From positions 186,001 through 250,000 of the forward strand of contig NZ_AUDQ01000002.1 of the NCBI RefSeq assembly GCF_000425545.1: DNA of 64,000 bases. Reading direction: 5' to 3'. The notes below the pieces were generated by a model that was given only the letters and a program-made list of their open reading frames with translations, was not told the origin of the DNA and did not search any database. Shown here piece after piece: positions 56,186 to 64,000 of this stretch. Origin of the DNA: Sporosarcina ureae DSM 2281 (GTDB taxonomy: Bacteria > Bacillota > Bacilli > Bacillales_A > Planococcaceae). Position numbers and translations under genes: made by a program. Every line of letters starts with the position of its first letter. Position 1 is the stretch's first letter.

Positions 56186-56719
56186 TTGTTTTCATTTAGA
56201 TATTTTGATTATACTAAACTCAAATCCCAATTGGCGAATATCATAACACTTTTTAATTTGTGTTTAGGGATTATAGCGATTTTACTTGTGCTTCAAGGTC
56301 ATGCACATATGAGTTTGATGTTCATATTCTTCGCTGCATTATTTGATCGGTTCGACGGAATGGTAGCTAGGCATTATCATGCAGAGTCGGCATTTGGTAA
56401 AGAACTTGATTCACTCAGCGATTTAGTTTCATTCGGTGTAGCGCCTGCTATTCTACTCTATGACACCGCGTTGTCTGATACGATGTGGATTGGTTTGTCC
56501 GCTGTGATTTTTTATATTTTAGCAGGCGCAGTCCGTTTAGCCCGCTATAACGTAGAAGAGTTCGATGGTTCCTATTATGGCATGCCTATAACAGTAGCCG
56601 GTGTTTTACTTACCTTGAGTTATTTTGCAGTTCCGTATTTGATTGCACCTTACTTTGTGATTTATATGTGCATACTCGCATGGCTTATGGTTAGTCGGAT
56701 TCGTATAGCGAAAGTGTGA
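56186..56719 (+). CDS. pssA: CDP-diacylglycerol-serine O-phosphatidyltransferase
   Basis: PssA makes phosphatidylserine from CDP-diacylglycerol and serine. The 177-residue membrane enzyme has the CDP-alcohol phosphotransferase motif DG-x2-AR-x8-G-x3-D-x3-D, seen as DGMVARHYHAESAFGKELDS and the following LSD. About five TM segments are visible. The start is TTG 56186, 7 nt after GAGGAGG. Its length equals B. subtilis PssA. It is divergently arranged with psd over 56 nt. Confidence 0.95.
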   Translation: MFSFRYFDYTKLKSQLANIITLFNLCLGIIAILLVLQGHAHMSLMFIFFAALFDRFDGMVARHYHAESAFGKELDSLSDLVSFGVAPAILLYDTALSDTMWIGLSAVIFYILAGAVRLARYNVEEFDGSYYGMPITVAGVLLTLSYFAVPYLIAPYFVIYMCILAWLMVSRIRIAKV

Positions 56720-56762
56720 AAAGTGTCTTACAGAGAATGATTCTGTGAGGCTCTTTTCATTG
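56718..56762 (+). terminator. Terminator of pssA
   Basis: GAAAAGTGTCTTACAGA pairs imperfectly with TCTGTGAGGCTCTTTTC, with a moderate T content at the end. Confidence 0.5.
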
Positions 56763-56826
56763 TATGAAGCTGTCACTGACTCAAGAATTCTGTTATGCTT
56801 AAGGAAAACTAGAAGGAGTGGTCCGT

Positions 56827-57246
56827 ATGTCAGGTCCCGCATTAAGACAGCTTCATTCACATAGAGCGATTCATGAAGGTGGTCTTTCTGGAGCCATCAT
56901 GAAAACAGATGAGCTAATAGAATATGTAGAGCAAGGTGAAACAGAAATGGCTCAGCAAACTTGCGATCATTTACTAGATTATTGGAAGACGCGTGTTATT
57001 AGTCATGCGGATGCCGAAGAAGAAGGATTTTATAAACAAGTAATGGAAGACAAGCCTGAGCTGGAGCGAGATATTATCCAGCTAACACGCGACCATGATT
57101 TGATGCGAATACTCGTTACAGACATTGAGGCGTTACGTGAGGGAGATCCAACCGTGACAACTGAAATTATGCAGAAATTTAACGGTTTGATTGTAGTGAA
57201 TGAATTACATAGCCGAGAAGAAGAGCGCTTATTATTTCAATCATAA
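56827..57246 (+). CDS. Hemerythrin HHE domain protein
   Basis: The 139-residue all-helical protein has the histidine/glutamate pattern of a di-iron hemerythrin-like domain: QLHSHRAIHEGG, ISHADAEEEGFY, LTRDHDLMR and NELHSREEERLLF. Such proteins bind oxygen, NO or iron; the role here is unknown. ATG 56827 is 8 nt after AAGGAG, better than the GTG at 56818 that overlaps the site. recQ follows 23 nt later, so the two may be co-transcribed. Confidence 0.82.
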   Translation: MSGPALRQLHSHRAIHEGGLSGAIMKTDELIEYVEQGETEMAQQTCDHLLDYWKTRVISHADAEEEGFYKQVMEDKPELERDIIQLTRDHDLMRILVTDIEALREGDPTVTTEIMQKFNGLIVVNELHSREEERLLFQS

Positions 57247-57269
57247 AAACTAATGACGTAGGGAAGGGG

Positions 57270-59048
57270 GTGGCGATCATTCAAAATCCATTAGATATAT
57301 TGGATAAGTATTTTGGTTATTCAGCATTTCGAGAAGGGCAGCAACGAGTGATTGATCAAGTCTTACAAGGTGATGACTCACTTTGCGTAATGCCGACAGG
57401 TGGCGGTAAGTCAGTCTGTTATCAAGTACCAGCATTGGCGATGGACGGAACTGTTCTTGTCATTTCGCCGCTGATTTCCTTGATGAAGGACCAAGTCGAT
57501 GCATTGCATCAGTTGGGTATACCGGCGGCGTATATTAATAGTACGCTATCTTCAGAAGAATACTTTGGCACAATGGATAATGCGCTCGAAGGAAAGTATA
57601 AGCTGTTGTATGTTGCTCCTGAGCGACTGGATTCCGAATCCTTTCTCAACCAATTGCAAAAAATGACGATTCCCCTGATTGCAATTGATGAAGCGCATTG
57701 TATTTCGCAATGGGGACATGATTTCCGTCCAAGTTACCGAAATATCCACCGTATTTTTGATTACTTGAATAACCGTCCTATTATTCTTGCACTGACCGCC
57801 ACGGCTACGCCTGAGGTACAGGATGATATATGCCAGCAATTACACATACCTCCTGTTAGCCGTGTTGTCACGGGCTTTGAACGGAGTAATCTAATATTCT
57901 CAGTGGTCAAAGCTCAAAATCGGGATCAATTCGTTAAAGAGTACACGCGGAAAAACAAAAATGAGGCAGGAATTATCTATGCTGCGACTAGAAAAGCAGT
58001 CGAGCAAGTATATTTATTGCTTGAGAAAAACGGTATTCCAGTTGCGAAATATCATGCAGGATTACCGGACTATGAACGCCAACAGCAACAAGACCGGTTC
58101 ATCATGGAGGACGCACGCGTGATGGTCGCAACTAACGCGTTTGGTATGGGGATCGATAAATCCAATATTCGCTACGTCATTCATTATCAAATGCCGAAGA
58201 ATATGGAAAGTTATTATCAGGAAGCTGGAAGAGCAGGGCGTGATGGGCTCGACAGTGACTGCTATTTGCTATTCTCTTCGCAAGACGTCTTGACACAACG
58301 CTTCCTCATCGAACAGTCTCCGGATCCTTCCCGTGTATCGAATGAAATCAAAAAGATGCAAGTGATGGTAGATTACTGCCATACGGAAGGCTGTCTGCAA
58401 AAACATATCATCAAGTATTTTGGCGAAGATGATGTCGAAGATTGTGGTCGTTGCGGTAACTGCACCGACACGCGCGAACAGTTTGATGTAACAGTTGATA
58501 CACAAAAAGTGCTTTCCTGTGTGATTCGTATGGGGCAACGGTTCGGTAAGACGATGGTTGCGCAAGTGCTGACAGGATCGAGAAACAAGAAGCTCAAAGA
58601 ATTGAACTTTGATGAGCTATCGACATATGGATTGATGAAAGGACGCAATGCCAAAGACGTGGCAGATTTCATCGAATTTTTGATTTCAAAGAATTACCTA
58701 CAAGTTGAAAGTGGACCGTACCCGACTATTTTTGTTAGTGAAGACGGGAAAGATGTCTTACTAGGAAAAGTAAAAGTCTGGCGTAAAGGCGAGATGGTAA
58801 CAACCGTCGTCGCTAAAGACGATCCGTTATTCAACGAACTACGAGCGATGCGCTTGAAACTGGCACAAGAAGCAGGTGTCCCGCCATTCGTTATTTTCTC
58901 GGACAAGACATTGCGGGATATGGTAGCCAAAATGCCTGCCACTAATGAAGAGCTATTGACCGTACAAGGGGTAGGCGAAACAAAGCTTGAACGGTATGGG
59001 GAAGTATTCCTCGATATTATCGATTCGTTTTCTACACAGCAGGCGTAA
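57270..59048 (+). CDS. recQ: ATP-dependent DNA helicase RecQ
   Basis: RecQ is a 3'-5' helicase in recombination and fork repair. The 592-residue protein has helicase motifs MPTGGGKSVCYQ (I), IDEAHCISQWGHDFR (II), ALTATATPEV (III) and YYQEAGRAGRDG (VI). A RecQ-C-terminal zinc module (CHTEGCLQ, CGRCGNC) and an HRDC domain (about 515-592) complete it. The start is a GTG at 57270; its GGGAAGG site is quite close, so the exact start is slightly uncertain. Confidence 0.95.
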   Translation: MAIIQNPLDILDKYFGYSAFREGQQRVIDQVLQGDDSLCVMPTGGGKSVCYQVPALAMDGTVLVISPLISLMKDQVDALHQLGIPAAYINSTLSSEEYFGTMDNALEGKYKLLYVAPERLDSESFLNQLQKMTIPLIAIDEAHCISQWGHDFRPSYRNIHRIFDYLNNRPIILALTATATPEVQDDICQQLHIPPVSRVVTGFERSNLIFSVVKAQNRDQFVKEYTRKNKNEAGIIYAATRKAVEQVYLLLEKNGIPVAKYHAGLPDYERQQQQDRFIMEDARVMVATNAFGMGIDKSNIRYVIHYQMPKNMESYYQEAGRAGRDGLDSDCYLLFSSQDVLTQRFLIEQSPDPSRVSNEIKKMQVMVDYCHTEGCLQKHIIKYFGEDDVEDCGRCGNCTDTREQFDVTVDTQKVLSCVIRMGQRFGKTMVAQVLTGSRNKKLKELNFDELSTYGLMKGRNAKDVADFIEFLISKNYLQVESGPYPTIFVSEDGKDVLLGKVKVWRKGEMVTTVVAKDDPLFNELRAMRLKLAQEAGVPPFVIFSDKTLRDMVAKMPATNEELLTVQGVGETKLERYGEVFLDIIDSFSTQQA

Positions 59049-59054
59049 AATAGG

Positions 59055-59106
59055 AGATGTCCAGAAAGTCGTAAAGCAACGACTTCCTGTGGCATCTTCT
59101 TTTTTG
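59055..59106 (+). terminator. Terminator of recQ
   Basis: AGATGTCCAGAAAGTCGT (59055-59072) pairs with ACGACTTCCTGTGGCATCT, followed by TCTTTTTT. It shares the words GATGT-CAGAAAGTCGT with the terminator at 32352. The remaining 59107-59215 holds no supported gene. Confidence 0.8.
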
Positions 59107-59215
59107 TTTCTGGATTCCTTTGGCGGAAGGCATCCCCAGCTAGAGCTTCGATTTTCTCATACTCACTGCCTAACTGGCTTGGTCATAAACACTACATTCA
59201 AGACCTTACACCACA

Positions 59216-59262
59216 CAAAAAGGTATGCCCGTTGACGTCATGTGACCTCGATGGACATACCT
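59216..59262 (-). terminator. Terminator of the MFS gene
   Basis: On the minus strand AGGTATGTCC pairs with GGGCATACCT and then runs into TTTTTGTG. Plus-strand arms are 59221-59230 and 59253-59262. Confidence 0.75.
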
Positions 59263-59278
59263 ATTCGCATAAAATATA

Positions 59279-60445
59279 TTAAGCAGGTCGATTATACTCT
59301 GTGGGCCGGGTATCTTTTCGCAGACCGATTAATGTGAAAATGGCCGCGATCAACAGAATGGCACTTGCCAGCATAAAGGCATGATGGAATTCCAAGTCCA
59401 ATATACCGATAGCGCTGGATCCTATTACAACGCCAAAGGAGAAGAACGCATAGAAGAATCCGTACGCTTTCCCTCTAGTTTCGGGTTCCGTGGAATCAAT
59501 AAGCAACGAGTTGATAGAAGGAAACAAGAAGGCGAATCCAGTTCCATAGACCACCATCGCCAACATCATCCATGATAGATCGTCAACTTGTGATAAGAAC
59601 AACATACTGCCACTCATCAAAAACAAGCCGATTGCCAACGTGACCATCGGACGGGCGATATCAAAAATACGGTTGATTGGCAAAACGAAAATCAACACAG
59701 CGACTAGGCCGAAAATACTCAAGAGCATGCCAGTCGTTTTCGCATCAAACTGAAGATACTCTACTTTTAGTGGAAGTACTAATGCCAACACGCCTTGTGA
59801 GAACATCAGGAAGAACGCGCCAAGGAATGCCCGGATGATACCAGGATGACGGAAAAACGCTAACGGCTTTACCGCTTTTTGTTTTGCTGTCTTCACCTTT
59901 CTTACGTATGTAAAGGAACGTAAAAATATTACAGCGCCAATTGTCAGCAGAATCATGAAGACGCCATTAATCGCCATAATGGTCACGACGCTTGTCTTAA
60001 CGGAAACGATTCCACTATACGCAGGTCCGAAAATAGCAGCAAGCCCAACAAACGCACCTGAGATCGCAGCATTTCTACCACGCTTGGAACGTTCGGAACC
60101 GTTAGCAAGAAACGTGAAGGCAGCTGGAATGATCAAACCTTCCGTCAAACCGTGTACAAATCGAATGCCGATTAATGAAACAGAACCAGAAATCAATCCA
60201 TATGAGAACAACGACAAAGCCGACGTGAACAAACCAAATAATAGAATATAGAATGGACCTTTGCGATCTGTCAAAATACCTGAAATGATATTACCGAAAA
60301 TATTAGCAAACGAGTAAATACCGACAGATAATCCGACGATGAAAGCGGAAGCACCGAGACCTGTAGCAAACGGACTTATGACTGGTAATTGTGAAAATAA
60401 ATCAAAGAACGAGAAGAAAACAATTAGATAGACAAAAAAGCGCAT
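59279..60445 (-). CDS. MFS-family transporter
   Basis: The 388-residue protein has 12 predicted TM segments in two halves. The loop 2-3 motif of the major facilitator superfamily is seen as GNIISGILTDRKGPFYILLFG. A long central loop (RSFTYVRKVKTAKQKAVKPLAFFRH) separates the halves. A drug or metabolite exporter is likely, but the substrate is not readable. AGGG lies before the ATG at 60445. Its start is about 80 nt from the right end of the TnpB element. Confidence 0.85.
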   Translation of the reverse strand: MRFFVYLIVFFSFFDLFSQLPVISPFATGLGASAFIVGLSVGIYSFANIFGNIISGILTDRKGPFYILLFGLFTSALSLFSYGLISGSVSLIGIRFVHGLTEGLIIPAAFTFLANGSERSKRGRNAAISGAFVGLAAIFGPAYSGIVSVKTSVVTIMAINGVFMILLTIGAVIFLRSFTYVRKVKTAKQKAVKPLAFFRHPGIIRAFLGAFFLMFSQGVLALVLPLKVEYLQFDAKTTGMLLSIFGLVAVLIFVLPINRIFDIARPMVTLAIGLFLMSGSMLFLSQVDDLSWMMLAMVVYGTGFAFLFPSINSLLIDSTEPETRGKAYGFFYAFFSFGVVIGSSAIGILDLEFHHAFMLASAILLIAAIFTLIGLRKDTRPTEYNRPA

Positions 60446-60504
60446 AAAAGATCCCTACTTTACAAATAATTCAACTACTATCTATTTTACCATGAAACTT
60501 TTCG

Positions 60505-60720
60505 AATTGAACCGAACTGCTCAAAGTTGAACTACTCCCACTTTCACTGCGTTTAGAAGAGGGAGATTCCTAAGAATACCAGCGTAACCACTAGTTATGG
60601 ATTAGGCGATCCCCGCAGTCCCTGCGGTTCGAAGTCTGATGGCTTCGTTTTTAAGGTTTATACTTGCGTTCAGATCTCGGTCATGATGGCATCTGCAATT
60701 CGGACAGTCCCATTCACGCA
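60505..60720 (-). ncRNA. Predicted omega (reRNA) guide RNA at the element right end
   Basis: In this family the guide scaffold comes from the 3' part of tnpB and the right-end hairpin, and the guide begins directly outside the TTCAA end. Here the guide would start at 60526 on the minus strand (CTTTGAGCAGTTCGGTTC). The extent is an estimate; only the right-end hairpin is seen directly. Confidence 0.45.
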
Positions 60721-61909
60721 AGGCAAGATGCTTCACGTCTTGGTTTCTAGCCCCACATCCCGAACAAAGCTGGCTGGACGGGAATATTTTTCCAACGATT
60801 ACCACGTGTTTGCCATACCATTTCGCCTTATATTCCAGCATAAAACGGAACTGCGACCAACTCACGTCGCTGAACGCTTTCGCCAATTGGGGATTTTTGA
60901 GCAGTTTCACTACTTGCAAATCCTCGATTCCGATGACATCGTGGTTTTTGATGATTTCGGTTGATCGTTTATGCAAGTAATCTTTTCTTTTATTGGCGAT
61001 CGTTTCGTGGATGCGTGCGACTACGATCCGTTGTTTCTGATAATTTTTCGCGTCGCTCAATAGACACTTCCTCTTACGAGCCGATTCCTTCCGTCTTGAA
61101 AGAATCCGCTCTGCTTTCGCTAACTTTTTCTCCATCGAGCGAAAGGACTTTAAGTTTTCGCATACCGTTCCGTCTGACAAGACAGCGAAATCCTTCAATC
61201 CGACATCAATCCCAACTGCAGAGTTGGTCTTAGGCAGTTCGGATATTACGGTTTCCACCAGGACGGACACAAAATATTTTCCAGTGGCAGTACGTCGAAT
61301 GGTCGCATTCATGATTCGTCCATCTACTTCTCGACTTTTGGCGAGCTTTACCCAACCGAGCTTAGGGAGTTTAATCGCATGGCCGACAATGGCGATATTA
61401 CCGTTCGTTTGTTTGGTTGTGTACGATTGAACAGGATGATTTTTCGATTTAAAGCGTGGTATAGCATTTTGTTTGTTGAAAAACCTTGCAAAAGCGTCCG
61501 CTAGATTTTTCAAGGAAGACTGAAGAGCAATACTATCGACTTCATTCAGCCAAATCGTATCTTCTAGCTTTTTTAATTGCGTTAATTCAGCAGAACAGAT
61601 GCCATATGAAAGCCCTTTGCCGGTTTCCTTAAAGGTGTGTTCCCACTTGTACAAGAAGTGATTAAAGACAAACCGGCTGCAGCCAATGGTTCTGGCAATC
61701 AACATCTGCTGTTCTTTCGTTGGATAGATTCGGAACCGAAACGCTTTGTGAATCAGCATGAAGTGCACCTCCATCATAGAGAATGTATGTTCCTATTGTA
61801 GCAGACTGGTACACTTTTTGGCTAGCGCCAACCGACATACATCTCCCGCTTACTCATAGGGCCGTGCCCAATTCATTCCTTGAAGCGGGAGTCTTCTGTC
61901 GGAAATAAG
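60527..61909 (-). mobile_element. IS200/IS605-family element carrying only tnpB (IS1341-like)
   Basis: The element lies on the minus strand. Its left end follows TTTAT (minus strand 61914-61910), a typical target-adjacent motif. It includes a hairpin with 9-bp arms CTCCCGCTT and AAGCGGGAG. Its right end carries a second hairpin (CTCCC with GGGAG, 60533-60563) and finishes GTAGTTCAA (TTCAA at 60531-60527). No tnpA is present, so movement would need a transposase in trans. The boundaries are inferred from family rules. Confidence 0.75.
60602..61759 (-). CDS. tnpB: TnpB RNA-guided nuclease / transposon accessory protein
   Basis: The 385-residue protein has an N-terminal helix-turn-helix-like part (KAFRFRIYPTKEQQMLIARTIGCSRFVFN). 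A RuvC-like nuclease follows with D185 (GIDVGLKDFAV), E279 (IGIEDLQVVKLL) and D362 (DRDLNASINL). A zinc ribbon C332, C335, C352, C355 sits before the last aspartate. All catalytic residues are intact, so it may be active. I start at ATG 61759 behind GGAGGTG. TnpB proteins are ancestors of Cas12 and cut DNA guided by an omega RNA from the element end. Confidence 0.9.
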   Translation of the reverse strand: MLIHKAFRFRIYPTKEQQMLIARTIGCSRFVFNHFLYKWEHTFKETGKGLSYGICSAELTQLKKLEDTIWLNEVDSIALQSSLKNLADAFARFFNKQNAIPRFKSKNHPVQSYTTKQTNGNIAIVGHAIKLPKLGWVKLAKSREVDGRIMNATIRRTATGKYFVSVLVETVISELPKTNSAVGIDVGLKDFAVLSDGTVCENLKSFRSMEKKLAKAERILSRRKESARKRKCLLSDAKNYQKQRIVVARIHETIANKRKDYLHKRSTEIIKNHDVIGIEDLQVVKLLKNPQLAKAFSDVSWSQFRFMLEYKAKWYGKHVVIVGKIFPSSQLCSGCGARNQDVKHLALREWDCPNCRCHHDRDLNASINLKNEAIRLRTAGTAGIA

Positions 61910-61985
61910 ATAAATATTCGCAATCTATCATCCTTCGCGGTAAAATGAGAAACGTAAACAAGAAAGCAAAAGGGGATGAGTGATC

Positions 61986-62972
61986 TTGACGAAAGAAATT
62001 CGAGTAGGAATCGCTGGTTACGGTAATTTAGGACGTGGAGTAGAGTCGGCTATCAGTCAAAATAAAGATATGACGTTAGTTGGCGTATTCACGCGCAGAG
62101 AGCCTAAAGACGTACAATTACTATCAGAGCAAGTACCTGTTCATAAGCTGGACGAAATTGAATCATTTACAGAAGATATTGATGTATTGATTTTATGTGG
62201 TGGATCTAAAAATGACTTGCCAGAACAAGGGCCAGCACTTGCAAAACACTTTACAACAGTAGATAGTTTTGACACGCATGCGAAGATTCCAGAGTATTTC
62301 GCGGCAGTTGATGAAGTAGCTAAAGAGGCTGGAACTACAGCGATCATTTCTGTCGGATGGGATCCGGGGTTATTTTCGATCAATCGCTTAATGGGTGAAT
62401 CCATTTTGCCTGAAGGTGAAACTTATACATTCTGGGGTAAAGGCTTAAGCCAAGGTCACTCCGATGCAGTCCGTCGTGTTGAAGGTGTGAAAGCAGGCGT
62501 TCAGTACACATTGCCGGCTGAGGACGCGATTAATCGTGTGCGTAACGGTGAGCATCCTGAGCTTTCGACAAAAGATAAACATACACGTGAATGTTATGTC
62601 GTTCTTGAAGAAGGAGCTAGTGCAGATCAAGTACGTGAAACGATTGTTACTATGCCTGACTACTTCGCAGATTACGATACGATCGTTCATTTTATTACGG
62701 AAGAAGAACTTCGTCTTGACCATGCGAAGATGCCACATGGCGGTTTCGTTATTCGAAGTGGCAACACGGGTAAGCACACAGATCAAGTTATAGAGTTTTC
62801 ACTGAAATTAGATAGCAATCCCGAATTTACATCAAGTGTCCTAGTCGCATATGCAAGAGCGGCTTATAAATTGCAGCAAAAAGGCGATACTGGGGCGAAG
62901 ACAGTTTATGATATAGCACCGGGTTTGTTATCGCCTAAATCACCTGCAGCTATTCGTAAAGAATTATTGTAA
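61986..62972 (+). CDS. ddh: meso-Diaminopimelate D-dehydrogenase
   Basis: Ddh makes meso-diaminopimelate from tetrahydrodipicolinate, ammonia and NADPH in one step, a short-cut in lysine and cell-wall synthesis. The 328-residue protein has the N-terminal Rossmann motif GIAGYGNLGRGVE and FTRREP. The substrate region TTAIISVGWDPGLFSINRL and the segment FWGKGLSQGHSDAVRRVEGV are typical of Ddh. I start it at TTG 61986, 10 nt after AAAGGGG; the GTG at 61980 is too near that site. It is followed by an M42 peptidase gene 47 nt later. Confidence 0.92.
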   Translation: MTKEIRVGIAGYGNLGRGVESAISQNKDMTLVGVFTRREPKDVQLLSEQVPVHKLDEIESFTEDIDVLILCGGSKNDLPEQGPALAKHFTTVDSFDTHAKIPEYFAAVDEVAKEAGTTAIISVGWDPGLFSINRLMGESILPEGETYTFWGKGLSQGHSDAVRRVEGVKAGVQYTLPAEDAINRVRNGEHPELSTKDKHTRECYVVLEEGASADQVRETIVTMPDYFADYDTIVHFITEEELRLDHAKMPHGGFVIRSGNTGKHTDQVIEFSLKLDSNPEFTSSVLVAYARAAYKLQQKGDTGAKTVYDIAPGLLSPKSPAAIRKELL

Positions 62973-63019
62973 TACCTAAAAGGTATTTTGGAATGTAGAA
63001 TGAGGAGGCAAAACCTTTT

Positions 63020-64000
63020 ATGAAACTAGATGAGACGTTAGAGATGCTAAAAGAATTAACAGATGCACGAGGAATTCCGGGCAATGAGCGCGAAGCACGT
63101 GATGTTATGACAAAGCACATCAAACCATATGCAGACGAAATCGATCATGACGGACTCGGTTCACTGATCGCTAGCAAAGAAGGCGATGCAAACGGGCCGA
63201 AGATTATGATTGCGGGACACTTGGATGAAGTAGGCTTCATGTTGACGAGAATCGATGATAAAGGCTTCATTTACTTTCAGACAGTAGGTGGCTGGTGGTC
63301 ACAAGTTATGCTGGCACAACGCGTTTCTATCGTGACACGTTCAGGCGAGACGATTACTGGAGTGATTGGTTCAAAGCCACCACATATTTTGCCACTTGAA
63401 GCTCGTAAGAAACCTGTCGATATTAAAGACATGTTCATTGATGTAGGCGCAGAGTCAAAAGAAGAAGTTCTTTCATGGGGCGTTCTCCCAGGAGATATGA
63501 TCGTACCGTATTTCGAATTCACGGTTATGAAAAATGAAAATTATTTGCTTGCAAAAGCATGGGATAATCGTATCGGCTGTGCCATCGCTATTGCAGTGAT
63601 GAAGCAGTTGAAGGATGAAAAGCACCCGAACCGTTTGTTTAGTGTAGGGGCTATTCAAGAAGAAGTTGGTTTGCGTGGAGCGAAAACAGCGACGAATAAA
63701 ATTCAGCCGGATATCGGTTTTGCAGTTGACGTAGGAATTGCAGGGGACACACCGGGCGTTACAGCAAAGGAATCTGTTGGTACAATGGGTGACGGTCCAC
63801 AGATTTTGTTGTATGACGCTTCGATGGTCTCTCATAGAGGATTACGTAATTTCGTAGTCGATACAGCAGAAGAGCTAAATATTCCGTATCAATTTGCAAC
63901 GATGTCCGGCGGCGGAACGGATGGTGGCTCCATCCACGTAAGCGGAACAGGAATCCCTACATTGGCTATTTGTATCCCAACTCGTTACATCCATAGTCAT
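63020..64000 (+). CDS. M42 family metallopeptidase (glutamyl/deblocking aminopeptidase-like), cut by window end
   Basis: The frame is open from ATG 63020, behind GAGGAGG, to the window end (~327 codons visible). The di-metal ligands of family M42 are readable in [10 protein letters not shown] (His), AWDNRIGC (Asp), QEEVGLRGA (catalytic Glu pair), AVDVG (Asp) and the last visible residues RYIHSH (His). It resembles B. subtilis YsdC, a tetrahedral aminopeptidase-type enzyme. Only a short C-terminus should be missing. Confidence 0.9.
   Translation, partial: MKLDETLEMLKELTDARGIPGNEREARDVMTKHIKPYADEIDHDGLGSLIASKEGDANGPKIMIAGHLDEVGFMLTRIDDKGFIYFQTVGGWWSQVMLAQRVSIVTRSGETITGVIGSKPPHILPLEARKKPVDIKDMFIDVGAESKEEVLSWGVLPGDMIVPYFEFTVMKNENYLLAKAWDNRIGCAIAIAVMKQLKDEKHPNRLFSVGAIQEEVGLRGAKTATNKIQPDIGFAVDVGIAGDTPGVTAKESVGTMGDGPQILLYDASMVSHRGLRNFVVDTAEELNIPYQFATMSGGGTDGGSIHVSGTGIPTLAICIPTRYIHSH

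Noticed and set aside
60683..61430. Plus-strand open frames inside the TnpB element (possible tnpA)
   Set aside because: They are antisense shadows of tnpB. None shows the HUH motif or catalytic tyrosine of a TnpA transposase.

Overview
The window is chromosomal DNA of a low-to-moderate GC Gram-positive bacterium of the order Bacillales. Gene order follows the Bacillus subtilis blocks accDA-pfkA-pyk, citZ-icd-mdh-phoPR-polA-mutM-coaE-gapB-nrdR-dnaB-dnaI-thrS and infC-rpmI-rplT-ysdA-ysdB. It also carries hflKC, a diaminopimelate dehydrogenase and a PdaC-type deacetylase, a mix that suggests Planococcaceae (Sporosarcina-like). The genus is an inference from gene content, not a database match.

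Region 1 (1-9.8 kb) is central metabolism. It holds fatty-acid initiation (accDA), lower glycolysis (pfkA, pyk), two membrane proteins (fxsA and a YtvI-type AI-2E transporter), and the TCA unit citZ-icd-mdh. The citZ promoter carries a CcpA-type cre box, and a hairpin sits in each intercistronic gap of this unit. Region 2 (9.8-28.9 kb) holds a MaoC dehydratase, phoPR, an hflKC insertion, replication and repair genes (polA, mutM, nrdR, dnaB, dnaI), coaE, gapB, a T-box-controlled thrS, and an L20-leader-controlled infC-rpmI-rplT operon whose infC starts with ATT. A sigma-W-type promoter lies in front of ysdB, followed by a dUTPase and an XRE regulator.

Region 3 (28.9-48.5 kb) is more accessory. 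It has an intergenic segment with two dispersed-repeat-like inverted repeats, an MDR reductase, formate-THF ligase, an M3 peptidase, a YumC-type ferredoxin/flavodoxin-NADP reductase and a YfmJ-type reductase. An orphan PhoP-like regulator comes next, then the pstSCAB-B phosphate transporter behind a four-hexamer Pho box. After these lie trhO, a PdaC-like deacetylase next to a PopT-type (DUF368) undecaprenyl-phosphate flippase, catalase and a small lipoprotein.

Region 4 (48.5-64 kb) starts with a degenerate 21-bp tandem repeat and a long inverted repeat in front of cydABDC. It continues with a decayed DedA-family gene beside psd, divergent pssA, a hemerythrin, recQ and an MFS exporter. A complete IS200/IS605-type TnpB-only element (about 60527-61909) follows, then ddh and an M42 aminopeptidase cut by the window end.

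I found no large new multi-gene system. The most interesting signals are small: the DedA remnant next to psd, the TnpB element with readable ends, the 21-bp array that is also a heptad code on the other strand, the orphan PhoP beside a Pho-boxed pst operon, and the PhoR kinase without an extracytoplasmic sensor.
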